The notes: a model not told the origin generated them from the sequence alone. Numbered from the stretch's first letter, positions 42,085 through 51,347 are shown. The stretch is DNA of 64,000 nucleotides from Aeromonas lacus (GCF_000764665.1 NZ_JRGM01000009.1:1-64000); one strand, 5' to 3'. Numbers and translations: made by a program.

Positions 42085-45000
42085 TCAGCGCAATATTTCG
42101 CGCCGATAGATAATTCTGTCATTACCGCGGGTCGAACCAAAGATGGCCTCACCTTGCAGGGTCAGCGGATCGGAGAGCCAGAGCGGTGATGAGGGTTGCT
42201 TCGCCAGATCCACCTTGTAGGGAATACGTACTGCGATCCCGGGTCTGGCAAACTGGAAGCGTATCTCGCCATCCTTTGCCTTATCCGACATAGCGCCGGG
42301 AGGTGCGCTGCCCAGCCCTAGTCTGATGGGTAACCCCACCCCCAGATTCAGACTACTGGTTGCCGCATCAAACGAGTGGCTTGGATTGAGGAACGCAATC
42401 CCCTGACTGGCAAGGGAGAGCTGGGTGCACTGATCCAGCTTGTTTAACACCCAGTTGCCCGCTTCGTAATATTGCATCTGCAGCGGAATTGCCAACGGTG
42501 CCGAGGCAAGACCCGCTCCTGTCCCCGCCATCAGCCGGCCAAAATAGGTCTGCATTGGCACGCTGTCGATCAATCTTGCGTTGCAAGCCACCCCGCTACA
42601 ATTGCCGACCACCGCATCGTTGAAGTCAGGCGTGGCGATCAGGGTATTGCCACCGTCGTTGTCGTTCATATAGAGGCCAAACAGCAGCGACTTGTAGGGG
42701 CCATCCGGCTGGGTATCAGAGAGACGGGCAAAGGCAGTGGCGCCGTTAAACGCAGCTTTACCGTTGACCCATGATGGCACCGCGAGGCTGGTCAGCCGGG
42801 TCGCCAGAGAGTTGCCGTCCTTGTTATTGGCGACGGAAATATAGGCACTGCCCTTGGCGAAAGCGCCAGTATAGTTCTGAGTCTGTCCCCCGGACTGGTT
42901 GCGAGCCCGCACATCAAGCGTCACCCCAAAAGGTTGCCCCATATAGGAGAAAGCGTTGCAGGCCGGCACTATGTCGCCACTGACCAGATTGAAGTCGCTC
43001 GGCACAAAACGCCCCAACGGCGCGCTCTGAGCTGAAGGGATGGTATAACCGAAGTAACCATTGGCCGGCGGGGTTGCTGTCATTCTGAACACCCCCACCT
43101 CGTTTACCGTCTGGTTGACGGTATTGATACTGTTGGTTGCCGCAGCATGGTTATAGGTAGCGGTTCCTACCGTAGCATTGGTACCCGGTGTTGGAGCAAC
43201 CAGGCTAGTGCCAAGGGCGATACCGTTCAGCGCAAAGTTGGGCGTGGCCAGATTCCCCGTACAGATATCGTTGTCACTGCCTGACTCCCAGGCCATGGCC
43301 TGGATCTGGATCGGGAAAGTAGCCCCCGTTTTTCGGAAAACCGGGCAGTTGGCGTAATTGCCGGAACAACTACCACTGGCACTGGTGATACAGAGCCCCA
43401 CCGGCCGAGCCACAAACTGATCCGATCCTGTCATGATCAGACCTGCCTCATTGCCACTACCGTCATAGCGGGCATCCAGCTGCACCTGACCGGCATCGGG
43501 ATACGCGACCGTTATGGAAGATTGTCCCTGAGCATCAAAAGCGAGAGAGAGGGGGGTTGCAGCGCCCTGACTGGCACCAATCGCACTGCTGTTGACGCTG
43601 ATCTGGCTGTTATAGGGGTTACTGGCAGGGGTGATATAGCTGCTCCAGAACTTGACGCTCTTGGTCTGACTGGCAAACCCCGGCACACACAGCTTGGTCA
43701 CATCGCTCTTTTTGACCGCCTTGATGGTCACTATCTGCGGCTGATTGGAATAGGTGTCAGGCACATCAAAGAAGAAGCCGCTGTCGGCAAAATTCAGGGT
43801 ACAGGCTACCGCACTAGGCGTACCAGCCCCGGCCTTGCACAAGGTGGTACTGAATGGCTTGGTCGTAGGATTCGAACCGGAAACGCCGATAGTAACTGCA
43901 GTCGTCGTGTTATTACGCAATTGCACCGTGGTCGAGCCGCCGCTGAATGTCACCGTATTGCCGCCAATCCAACCATTGCTGGCAGAAGTAGGGGTAAGAC
44001 TGAGGGTCGCGGTCACCGGGTCTTTGATAAGTGTGCTACAAGCGGCATCGGCGCATGCCTTGACCGTCACCGTCTCGGGATTACAGGTCAGCGGCTGACC
44101 GGAGTAATCAAGCTGGAAGTGGTCAATCTGCACCCCGATCGGGTTGGAGCGCAGAGCGCAGATTTGGAGATCATCCAGCTCATGGTTATTGTTGGCACCT
44201 CCTGTTGACCCTGTAAGCGACAACAAAAAATCTGCTGGAACCTGCTCTTGTCCAGCGGTCGCCATCGCATTGAATGGGGTAACAAGGGTACTAAATCCGG
44301 AGCCACTGTCTCTATCCAACGAGACCATCGCACGCCCCGCGACCCGAGAATCGACTCTCAATCGATACAGGTGACCCGGCTGTGCAGAACTGGTGCCACT
44401 CACATCAATCTTGGGATTAAGATTGGCTGCCGTGCCTGCCAAATAGCGATAACTTGAACCGACGCCCCCCCGAATCGCAATTGCTTGAGCACGGAATCCC
44501 GGGCCACCAACTTTCCCTTCATTACCGTTGGAAAAGTTGCCATATTCATCAAGCCCGACGCCAAGCCACCCACCGGCAAAACCAGGCGTTCCATCATCAC
44601 GTTGGGCATAACCGAGCGCGCCACCAAAACTACCGGGCTGCGGGGTTACTGTCGCATCAGAAAGAATCACCGCCAATCCATCCCCCCCGGTATTAAACCA
44701 AGTGGGTGACCATGCATAATAACGAAAAGTGACTTCGACCAAATTATTTGCAGCCGGGAATAAACGCTGATAAGTCGCGGAAGTAGCCTGATTACCACTC
44801 GCCTCAGTCATCCGTAATCGGCCACTGATAATCTTCGGGTCAAAAGAACCAGAAGTCCTTTTGACAACCCACTTGTCACTCAATGTTGTTCCGGGAAAAT
44901 CATCTGAAAAACACCCCAGTATGGGAGTGAATGTCTGATCATTGATTGCAGAACTATCAGTCATATTCAGACTACGGCTTGTCGTGCGTCCACGAATAAT

Positions 45001-45765
45001 GGCTGAATTGTTAAGAGTCAGATTTTGATCGGAGTAGACATAACCATTTATTTGACTCCCTCCATTCAGGGTAATTCCGCCATAACCAAATAACAGCAGT
45101 GTTCCCTCGCCAGAAGCATTCAATATGGCATTGTTCAGCTCAAAAGTGTTTTTGACAAAAATACGAACTTCACCCTGAATCTGAATTTCTGCACCCTGAT
45201 TCATCGTTAATGATTCAATCCAGTAATCACCGGATGAAAAAATCACTTTGGCGCTATTGTTCAATACCAACGACTTGATGCGATATTCGGTAGCAGCATT
45301 GGAGAAACTTAAAGAGCAACTGGTATTCAATGCAATGGAGTTAAATTGATTCGAGGTTGCACTCCCGATACTCAACTGCTGCCCAGCCTGACATTGTGAA
45401 AAATCGCCACTAGATCCACTACTCGAGGAAAATGCATTACCACCGCTAACAGGTAACCCACGTATCGTATTTCGGGTAATCGAGCACAAGCGGCGAGAAC
45501 CATCTGCGTTGTCACATGCATCCAACGGCATTCCGGAGCCCTGGCTTGAAGTACAATAATTAAGTGCAGCTCCTGCAGTGCCGTTCACCTTGGCAGAGCC
45601 GTACATAGTCAACGCCGGATTACCAAGGGAATTGCAATTAAGATTGGTGTCCCCACGATGACCCTGAGTCACTGCAGGAAAATAGGTGGATGTGTCGATA
45701 GTCTGAAACGCCCCGGTAGCACTACTGAATAACCAGAAGGCTAGAATCAACCAAACCTTGCGCAT
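42085..45765 (-). CDS. mshQ: MSHA biogenesis protein MshQ, large exported protein with lectin-like domain
   Basis: A 1226-aa exported protein: signal peptide (MRKVWLILAFWLFSSATGA), a beta-helix-like region with polar repeats (about 30-285, rich in Asn and Ser with LNNSAKVIFSSGDYW-type units), a concanavalin-like L-type lectin domain (about 288-545, CFSDDFPGTTLSDKWVV...GGDGLAVILSD...GGWLGVGLDEYGNF), and a long C-terminal DUF6701-type part. It is the last gene of the locus, overlapping mshP by one base. Its domain make-up suggests a pilus-tip adhesin or surface lectin, comparable to PilY1-like tip proteins. Parts of the 5' half (about 44.7-45.5 kb) are richer in A+T than neighbouring genes, as expected for variable surface regions. 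Confidence 0.88.
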   Translation of the reverse strand: MRKVWLILAFWLFSSATGAFQTIDTSTYFPAVTQGHRGDTNLNCNSLGNPALTMYGSAKVNGTAGAALNYCTSSQGSGMPLDACDNADGSRRLCSITRNTIRGLPVSGGNAFSSSSGSSGDFSQCQAGQQLSIGSATSNQFNSIALNTSCSLSFSNAATEYRIKSLVLNNSAKVIFSSGDYWIESLTMNQGAEIQIQGEVRIFVKNTFELNNAILNASGEGTLLLFGYGGITLNGGSQINGYVYSDQNLTLNNSAIIRGRTTSRSLNMTDSSAINDQTFTPILGCFSDDFPGTTLSDKWVVKRTSGSFDPKIISGRLRMTEASGNQATSATYQRLFPAANNLVEVTFRYYAWSPTWFNTGGDGLAVILSDATVTPQPGSFGGALGYAQRDDGTPGFAGGWLGVGLDEYGNFSNGNEGKVGGPGFRAQAIAIRGGVGSSYRYLAGTAANLNPKIDVSGTSSAQPGHLYRLRVDSRVAGRAMVSLDRDSGSGFSTLVTPFNAMATAGQEQVPADFLLSLTGSTGGANNNHELDDLQICALRSNPIGVQIDHFQLDYSGQPLTCNPETVTVKACADAACSTLIKDPVTATLSLTPTSASNGWIGGNTVTFSGGSTTVQLRNNTTTAVTIGVSGSNPTTKPFSTTLCKAGAGTPSAVACTLNFADSGFFFDVPDTYSNQPQIVTIKAVKKSDVTKLCVPGFASQTKSVKFWSSYITPASNPYNSQISVNSSAIGASQGAATPLSLAFDAQGQSSITVAYPDAGQVQLDARYDGSGNEAGLIMTGSDQFVARPVGLCITSASGSCSGNYANCPVFRKTGATFPIQIQAMAWESGSDNDICTGNLATPNFALNGIALGTSLVAPTPGTNATVGTATYNHAAATNSINTVNQTVNEVGVFRMTATPPANGYFGYTIPSAQSAPLGRFVPSDFNLVSGDIVPACNAFSYMGQPFGVTLDVRARNQSGGQTQNYTGAFAKGSAYISVANNKDGNSLATRLTSLAVPSWVNGKAAFNGATAFARLSDTQPDGPYKSLLFGLYMNDNDGGNTLIATPDFNDAVVGNCSGVACNARLIDSVPMQTYFGRLMAGTGAGLASAPLAIPLQMQYYEAGNWVLNKLDQCTQLSLASQGIAFLNPSHSFDAATSSLNLGVGLPIRLGLGSAPPGAMSDKAKDGEIRFQFARPGIAVRIPYKVDLAKQPSSPLWLSDPLTLQGEAIFGSTRGNDRIIYRREILR

Positions 45766-46238
45766 CAGGGTGTACCTCCATCAAAAGCTTCCACCATCAC
45801 GGTTCTGCTCACCATAAAATCAGGGCTGTCCGAGGTGAGGTCACTTGTACCGCACGTGCCAACACTCTCCAGCCTATAGCCGTTGGTCACGGTTCCGTTG
45901 TAGGTCACCGGCACACTGCCGCAACGAACCACAGCCTGACAACCTGCAAGCCCGGGATTGGCGGTAAAGTTGACTGAAGTGGTTGCCGGGCACAACGCGG
46001 GAGGAGCCAGCTGGGCGAGAGTGCGATTTGGAAACAACCGATAGAGCGACATTTCCAGCCCGCTCTGGGCAGCCAGCAGGGCACGCACGCTACGTACCTC
46101 CACGGTATTTTTTTCGCTGCTATCGACCAGAAAACGACCCATGGCTGCAGCCAGCAGAGCCATGACCACAATGACGAAGAGCGCAATCATCAGGACGCTC
46201 CCCCGCATACCTCTTGGTGAACGCGAATCAAGGGACAT
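45765..46238 (-). CDS. mshP: MSHA biogenesis protein MshP
   Basis: A 157-aa PilX-like minor pilus protein. From the ATG at 46238 it starts MSLDSRSPRGMRGSVLMIALFVIVVMALLAAAMGRFL, with a hydrophobic segment that anchors it, then a short Cys-containing pseudopilin-like domain. It lacks a classical GFTLIEL peptidase site, as is usual for PilX/MshP. The earlier start at 46361 reads inside mshO and is rejected. It overlaps mshO by 11 bases. Confidence 0.85.
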   Translation of the reverse strand: MSLDSRSPRGMRGSVLMIALFVIVVMALLAAAMGRFLVDSSEKNTVEVRSVRALLAAQSGLEMSLYRLFPNRTLAQLAPPALCPATTSVNFTANPGLAGCQAVVRCGSVPVTYNGTVTNGYRLESVGTCGTSDLTSDSPDFMVSRTVMVEAFDGGTP

Positions 46239-47097
46239 TGAGCACCTCGATCTTGTGATTGAACGTGACCGACTCCCCCTTGCGCTCGAATACGAAGCGC
46301 ATGCCAAACTCTCCCTCCGCGTTGAAGGCTGAGGTTTCCCGATAGAAATTGCCGGAAGCAAGAGAATCGGCCATCAACACACCGGTGGCAGGCAAAGATG
46401 CACTGATGGCAGCACTTGCCCGGGTGATCGCGCTGCCCTCCACGCAATAGCGAACCTGCTGATTGACAAAGTAAACCCGGCTCCCCGGCGAGAGGCCGGC
46501 AAGACTCTCGGCACTGGTGTAGCGGATAGATTGTGCACCGGATACCGGAGTCTGCACTGCTGTGACGTTTGCCACGCAGCGCCCGTAATCACAACCACTG
46601 CTCAGGGAACCCGCACTGGAATTGGGTAACGGAAAGACCACCATCAGATCACCGACTTTGACCGCGGTCGCATCAGAGCTCAGGGGATCCGTCGCGGCGG
46701 CAGGCGTTGCCATCACCAGCTCCAGCGTGGAGCTGCTGCCTGATATCGTTTTGTTCAGGGCAAGGTAGCGGCTGGAGGTGCTGATGGGCCAGAAGCGCAG
46801 GCAGACACCGGAATCAACCCAGAGGCCGCCCGCAGTCTCGATCCGCTCAGAACCGGGTACCGCATTGCGCAGCTCGCGGTTTAGCCGCTCCATGGCAAAG
46901 CGGGCATCGCTCATCAGCTGCTCACGGCTGCTGGCATCACCGTAGATCTGGGTGCCAATACCGATAAACTGGCTGGTAAAGGTCGCCATGATCCCGAGCA
47001 GCAGAATCACCATCACCAGCTCGACCAGAGTAAAACCTCTGGCTGAGCATAAAGCGGTCAGGGCCGAGCTACGGCCCCGTTGAATGATCCTGCCCAT
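46228..47097 (-). CDS. mshO: MSHA minor pilin MshO
   Basis: A 289-aa type IV prepilin (PilW-like) with a 21-residue leader cut before FTLVELVMVILLLGIMATFT, followed by a Cys-bearing C-terminal domain. It probably primes pilus assembly with MshC, MshD and MshP. The ATG overlaps the mshD stop by one base. Confidence 0.9.
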   Translation of the reverse strand: MGRIIQRGRSSALTALCSARGFTLVELVMVILLLGIMATFTSQFIGIGTQIYGDASSREQLMSDARFAMERLNRELRNAVPGSERIETAGGLWVDSGVCLRFWPISTSSRYLALNKTISGSSSTLELVMATPAAATDPLSSDATAVKVGDLMVVFPLPNSSAGSLSSGCDYGRCVANVTAVQTPVSGAQSIRYTSAESLAGLSPGSRVYFVNQQVRYCVEGSAITRASAAISASLPATGVLMADSLASGNFYRETSAFNAEGEFGMRFVFERKGESVTFNHKIEVLNVP

Positions 47098-47720
47098 CAG
47101 TAATTCCCCCGATAGAAGGAGAAATCGAGCACGCTCTGATTGGGCAGGCGAACCTGCAAATCGATGCGCTTTCCTACCGAGCAGGGGGCCGTACAGTTCT
47201 TGAAGGTACCATCGCTGAAATCAACGGCACTGACAGCGATTTTGACCTGATAGTTGCGATACTCATCGCTGCCGATACCTGATGAAGTCTGGGTGAACCA
47301 GCTGGCATCCCGCCAACTTCCCGCCGTATCGAAGTCATCCACATCGTTATAGGCGTAGGGGGTAGGCTCACCATCGGGGCCATATTGACTGGGCAGCCAA
47401 CCAGCAATCGCCGGAGCAGGAGGTTGCTGGGTACATGTCACGCCAACAGGGCAGCTGCAATCCCCATAAAATTGGCCATTGAAGGTCTCACCACAACGGT
47501 AACGACCACCGTTATGATCTGATTTTTCATCAAACGACTTTTGCAGGATCTCGCCAGTCAGACGCTGGGCCAACTGGGCGGCACGCACCTGCTGCACCGG
47601 ATCAACAGCCTGTGGCGCCTGATTGATGAGTAAACCGAGTATGCCGGTCAGCGCCACCGCCAGCAGCACTATGCCGACGATCAGCTCGATCAGGGTAAAA
47701 CCGCGTTCAGGGGCTCTCAT
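47097..47720 (-). CDS. mshD: MSHA minor pilin MshD
   Basis: A 207-aa minor prepilin (PilV-like). The leader MRAPERG is cut before FTLIELIVGIVLLAVALTGIL. The mature domain has several Cys (CGETFNGQFYGDCSCPVGVTC; NCTAPCSVG), indicating multiple disulphides. I use the ATG at 47720; the frame to 47768 has no support. It overlaps mshC by 14 bases. Confidence 0.9.
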   Translation of the reverse strand: MRAPERGFTLIELIVGIVLLAVALTGILGLLINQAPQAVDPVQQVRAAQLAQRLTGEILQKSFDEKSDHNGGRYRCGETFNGQFYGDCSCPVGVTCTQQPPAPAIAGWLPSQYGPDGEPTPYAYNDVDDFDTAGSWRDASWFTQTSSGIGSDEYRNYQVKIAVSAVDFSDGTFKNCTAPCSVGKRIDLQVRLPNQSVLDFSFYRGNY

Positions 47721-48204
47721 GGATATAGCCCTCTGACTCGATCCTGATTGCTCCCGTCTCGCGCCCATCGCTTACCTGCAGGGTACATCCCGCACTGCAA
47801 ACCCCGATTGGTCGTCCCATCTGATCGAAACGGAGCACAAAGCTGCTGCTGTTATTAAGGGAGATAGTCATACCGGCAGAAGGCGTGACCGGGCGGCCAC
47901 GGGTGCGTTGATTGCCACTCCAGCTGGCAAGAGCGCCAGGGGCAGGACAACTCCCGCCGACAACAGCTTGGGTAATATGAGCAAAACTGGATGCATCGAC
48001 CACCAACTGGGTGCAGCGGTTGGCAGGCTCATGCATATTGACGGTCTGCACCAAGCGCAGCCGGGTCAGCAGCTCATCACGCAAACTTTGAGTTTCAAAG
48101 CCGCCTTTGCCCAGCCATTTGGGCACGGCAAAGGCGGCCAGAATCCCGAGCAACAGGATTACCAGTACCAGTTCAATCAGGGTAAAGCCCTTGGTTGCAG
48201 GCAT
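47707..48204 (-). CDS. mshC: MSHA minor pilin MshC
   Basis: A 165-aa minor prepilin with leader MPATKG cut before FTLIELVLVILLLGILAAFA, and a C-terminal domain with Cys pairs. The ATG at 48204 is preferred because GAGAA precedes it; an ATG at 48216 gives four more residues. It is the first gene after the mshA terminator and begins the minor-pilin block. Confidence 0.88.
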   Translation of the reverse strand: MPATKGFTLIELVLVILLLGILAAFAVPKWLGKGGFETQSLRDELLTRLRLVQTVNMHEPANRCTQLVVDASSFAHITQAVVGGSCPAPGALASWSGNQRTRGRPVTPSAGMTISLNNSSSFVLRFDQMGRPIGVCSAGCTLQVSDGRETGAIRIESEGYIHESP

Positions 48205-48220
48205 AGGTATTCTCATCAGG

Positions 48221-48250
48221 GAAAGAGAAAGCGAGGCCGAAGCCTCGCTT
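48221..48250 (-). terminator. hairpin terminator or attenuator between mshA and mshC
   Basis: On the minus strand AAGCGAGGC and GCCTCGCTT (48242-48250 and 48229-48237) form a 9-base stem closed by a TTCG tetraloop, followed by TCTCTTT. It lies 5 bases after the mshA stop. A C(UUCG)G loop is exceptionally stable in RNA. It would let the major pilin mRNA outnumber the minor-pilin message. Confidence 0.82.
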
Positions 48251-48255
48251 ACATA

Positions 48256-48693
48256 TCAGCAGCCTGACAATGTTGTTACGGATGCAGCCGAACTTGTCGC
48301 TTCCTTGTAGTTCACTGTGCAGGTGGAACTGCTGGTAGAAAATACAAAGTTGCCAAGCGCGCTAGATACTGTGCCAGTCCAAGAACCATCAAGAGTAACA
48401 GCGTTCTTAATGCCTGTAGCAGTCGCAGCCGGATAACCATAAACAACAGAAATGCTAGTACCATCACTACTGCTAACAGCGCCAGTTGCATTACGCTCTA
48501 CACCAGCCAACGCGGACTTGCTGTAAACCAGCTGAGCCGAGCTACTTACAGCAGCCTGCACGCCCTGAGCCGCAGACTTCTTGGCATCATCCTGCAGATT
48601 CAGGAACTTGGGTGCGGCAGTCACTGCCAGAATCCCCAGGATGATGATCACGATAACCAGTTCGATCAGGGTAAAACCCGCCTGTTTTTTCAT
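48256..48693 (-). CDS. mshA: MSHA major pilin MshA
   Basis: A 145-aa type IVa prepilin: a 6-residue leader (MKKQAG) cut before FTLIELVIVIIILGILAVTAAPKFLNLQDD, and a C-terminal domain ending in a Cys-flanked loop (STCTVNY...LSGC). AGAGGAAAG precedes the ATG at 48693; a TTG six codons earlier is unlikely. Polymers of MshA form the mannose-sensitive haemagglutinin pilus used for attachment and motility. The mature domain is low-complexity (Ser, Ala, Thr, Val), typical of a surface-varied pilin. Confidence 0.95.
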   Translation of the reverse strand: MKKQAGFTLIELVIVIIILGILAVTAAPKFLNLQDDAKKSAAQGVQAAVSSSAQLVYSKSALAGVERNATGAVSSSDGTSISVVYGYPAATATGIKNAVTLDGSWTGTVSSALGNFVFSTSSSTCTVNYKEATSSAASVTTLSGC

Positions 48694-48707
48694 TGCACTT
48701 TCCTCTG

Positions 48708-49379
48708 TCAATTAATATTGGTGGTCACCTGACCGGAGGCCGGACGGTAACTGAAACTCATAAATGCATCAGTACTGCCTTGCGGATCCTGATACTTGCC
48801 ATCGCTGCCCTTACTTAAACTATTGACCAGATAGTAACGGCAGACCGAATCCAGTCCATTACTGCTCACGGTGGCATAGTATTTCAGGTCATTACCACTA
48901 CCGCGCACTTCACTGAAGCTGGCCGTAGCCTTGGGTGGGTTTTGCAGCAACCCCTCCCAAATTTTCAGACACCGCTCCGCAGTCAGATTGGTAGGATCCA
49001 CATCGGGAGTGCCGCCAGCCGCGGTATCCATCGGATAACCCGGCGATAACTCGCCATTGCTGATCTGGGTATCGGTCGGTGTTGTGAGATAGAAACGGGA
49101 ACCGTCATAAAGCACTGTGTTGAGACTATCCTGTTTGGCTCGCCCCTCAGCCTCCCATTGGGCCCGCACCAGAGATACCCCGGTAGCAAAACCGCCGGAA
49201 ACCCCCTCGACGCTGGCTTTCTTCGCCTCATCAGTCACATCGAGAAAACGGGGCAACGCCGTTACCGCCAGGATCCCCAGGATCACGATGACGATCACCA
49301 GCTCAATCAGAGAGAAACCTGCCGTCCGTTTCATCATCCCTCTCATTGGCACTCTCAGTGCCGTTGATTTCATTGTCAT
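48708..49379 (-). CDS. mshB: MSHA pilin-like protein MshB
   Basis: A 223-aa prepilin cut before FSLIELVIVIVILGILAVTALPRFLDV. I keep the ATG at 49379 because GGGAGGG is well placed for it, giving a 21-residue leader like that of MshO; ATGs at 49337 and 49334 nearer the cleavage site have the ribosome-like AGAGGG too close. mshA begins 14 bases after its stop, so both pilins share one message. Confidence 0.88.
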   Translation of the reverse strand: MTMKSTALRVPMRGMMKRTAGFSLIELVIVIVILGILAVTALPRFLDVTDEAKKASVEGVSGGFATGVSLVRAQWEAEGRAKQDSLNTVLYDGSRFYLTTPTDTQISNGELSPGYPMDTAAGGTPDVDPTNLTAERCLKIWEGLLQNPPKATASFSEVRGSGNDLKYYATVSSNGLDSVCRYYLVNSLSKGSDGKYQDPQGSTDAFMSFSYRPASGQVTTNIN

Positions 49380-49458
49380 GCACCCTCCCCAATAGAGCCT
49401 GTATTATTTCATGCAGACTCAAAAAAATCATGCCGTTAGGCCCTATCATCGCCCTTGT

Positions 49459-49920
49459 TCAAGGTGATTTAATCACGCGCCCGTCAGAAAATTGATAAAA
49501 GAGCCAATAACCATCCCACCCTATGTCGCAACCGCTGCCATCGGCGCGGGCCAAAAACTGCAGAGGAGGCAGCTCCTCCTGCTGTTCTCCCATCAGCGCC
49601 AGCCACAACTGTCGGCAATCAGCGGAAGGGGATTGCAGTGGCGACAGACCCAGCGGCCAGCCTCGCTTATCGAAATGCCAGCCCTGCTCACCCACATAGA
49701 GCGTCTGGGGCCGCCGCTCATCGAGCCAGAGGCCGTGCAAACGTTGTGCCCGTTCGGCAAATTGCACACCCAGCAGGGTGAGAGTGAGTTGCTGTGCCTC
49801 CTCCCGGTTGTGCTGATAAGTGCGCGCCAGCGTAGCCACAATCACCATCAGCAGGATCACCACCGCAATCCGCCGATAGCCGCCGAGCCAGCGGTCATCC
49901 TGCACTGCCTGTCTGCTCAT
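49459..49920 (-). CDS. mshF: MSHA biogenesis protein MshF
   Basis: A 153-aa protein with one membrane segment near the N-terminus (GYRRIAVVILLMVIVATLARTYQ) and a hydrophilic C-terminal domain with one WDGYWLFYQFSDG motif. I start at the ATG 49920, which GAGGG precedes. The open frame continues upstream to 50157 only because the tandem repeat units are multiples of three, and its extra residues (GHDESRK-type repeats) are an off-frame reading of mshG copies. Role in pilus assembly inferred from position. Confidence 0.85.
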   Translation of the reverse strand: MSRQAVQDDRWLGGYRRIAVVILLMVIVATLARTYQHNREEAQQLTLTLLGVQFAERAQRLHGLWLDERRPQTLYVGEQGWHFDKRGWPLGLSPLQSPSADCRQLWLALMGEQQEELPPLQFLARADGSGCDIGWDGYWLFYQFSDGRVIKSP

Positions 49921-49955
49921 CCAGCCCTCGACTCCCCCGCAGCTACGCCAGCAAA

Positions 49956-50176
49956 TTACTTGCCTCGCACAGCGCACATCATGTTCCACCACTTCGGCGT
50001 GAAGATACCGAGCTACTTGCTTCTTACGGCTCTCATCATGTCCCACCACTCCGGCGTGAAAATACCGGGTTACTTGCCTCTTACGGCCCTCATCATGTCC
50101 CACTCTGGCGTGAAGATACTGGGTTACTTTCCTCTTACGGCTCTCATCATGTCCCACATCGGTGTGAAGATACCCA
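49956..50176 (-). repeat. four tandem copies of the mshG 3' end
   Basis: The last codons of mshG (about 50124-50176) are repeated three times downstream: 50070-50123 (54 bases), 50013-50069 (57 bases) and 49956-50012 (57 bases). Each copy keeps the mshG reading frame, encoding FTPEWDMMRAVRGK-like peptides with its own stop (TAA, TAG or TAA). The copy nearest mshF is the most diverged. The repeats fill most of the mshG-mshF gap. Confidence 0.9.
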
Positions 50177-51344
50177 GCGCCAGAATCAGCACCATGACCG
50201 CCACAATCCCGATCAGGATCGGCTCGATCCGCGCGGTGAGGCTCTTGAGGTCATAGTCGACCTCTCGCTCGTAATATTCGGCCGCTTCATGGAGCAGGTC
50301 ATCGACCTGACCGGTCTCTTCACCCACCGCAATCATCTGCATTACCAGCGGGGTAAACAGGCCGCTGCTGCTGGCGGTGCGCAGCAGGCTCTCACCTCGC
50401 TCGATCCCGGCCCGCATATCACGGATCCGGCCAGCCATCCAAGCGTTATCCACCGCATCGGCAACCAGCGTCAGTGCAGTATTGAGCGGCACCCCTGCTT
50501 TAAGCATCATGGAAAAACTGCGGGCAAAACGGGCCAGCAGGGAGCGCTCGATGATGGTACCTACGATAGGCAACCTGAGTTGCCAGCGATGCCAGGTCAG
50601 CTTGCCCTTGGGAGTAGCCACCCAGCGCCGCCAGCTAACGACAATAGCAATCAGGGTGGCAAGCATCAGCCACCAGTAGTGCACAAAGAAGTGGGAGGTT
50701 GCGAGCAGGATCCGGGTCGCCAGCGGCAGCTCCACCCCGAATTTGGCAAACATGCCGGCAAAGACCGGTATCACCATGATATTGAGGATCACCATGGCGA
50801 TGCCGATGGCGATCAGCACGAAGCTGGGATAACGCATCGCAGTCTTGATCCGCTTGCGGGTCTCCAGCTCCAGCTCGAAATAGGTGGCAAGCTGCAGGAA
50901 GGCCTCTTCCAGCTGACCGGTGTTCTCACCAACGTGAATAATGGCGATAAAGAGACTGCTGAACACTCTGGGGTGAGCCTGCATCGAGCTCGATAAGGGT
51001 CGGCCGTTGCCAAGATCCTCTCCCAGCGCATGGAGCGCACGTTTGAGCGGCTTGCTGTGGGTGCTCTCCTCCAGCCCGGCGATGGCGCGCAGGATCGGGA
51101 TCCCGGCCCGGGTCAGAGCATACATCTGGCGGCAGAAGATCACCAGCTCATCGAGTTTGACACCCCCCTCCAGCAGCAGCGACCAGTTAAGCTCGGCCCC
51201 CTTGGCCTTGCCCGGTTTGAGCTCGGTGGGCATCACGCCACGGCGCATCAATTGCTCGGCCGCCGCCATTTCGTTGGCAGCCTCAACCACACCGCTGGTA
51301 GCGTTGCCCTGGCTGTCGCGCCCCTTGTAGGCAAAGTTAGCCAT
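50124..51344 (-). CDS. mshG: MSHA platform protein MshG (PilC/GspF family)
   Basis: A 406-aa inner-membrane platform protein that couples the MshE ATPase to pilin insertion. It has two GspF domains (about 70-190 and 272-395) with their membrane segments, including the RxGxPxLRAL-like FCRQMYALTRAGIPILRAI and the later FARSFSMMLKAGVPLNTAL. It begins three bases after the mshE stop. Its 3' end is tandemly duplicated (see 49956-50176). Confidence 0.94.
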   Translation of the reverse strand: MANFAYKGRDSQGNATSGVVEAANEMAAAEQLMRRGVMPTELKPGKAKGAELNWSLLLEGGVKLDELVIFCRQMYALTRAGIPILRAIAGLEESTHSKPLKRALHALGEDLGNGRPLSSSMQAHPRVFSSLFIAIIHVGENTGQLEEAFLQLATYFELELETRKRIKTAMRYPSFVLIAIGIAMVILNIMVIPVFAGMFAKFGVELPLATRILLATSHFFVHYWWLMLATLIAIVVSWRRWVATPKGKLTWHRWQLRLPIVGTIIERSLLARFARSFSMMLKAGVPLNTALTLVADAVDNAWMAGRIRDMRAGIERGESLLRTASSSGLFTPLVMQMIAVGEETGQVDDLLHEAAEYYEREVDYDLKSLTARIEPILIGIVAVMVLILALGIFTPMWDMMRAVRGK

Positions 51345-51347
51345 CGC

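Noticed and set aside
49921-50157. N-terminal extension of MshF made of GHDESRK-type repeats
   Set aside because: It is an off-frame reading of the mshG 3' copies, begins with GTG inside mshG and lacks a ribosome binding site; the ATG at 49920 has one.
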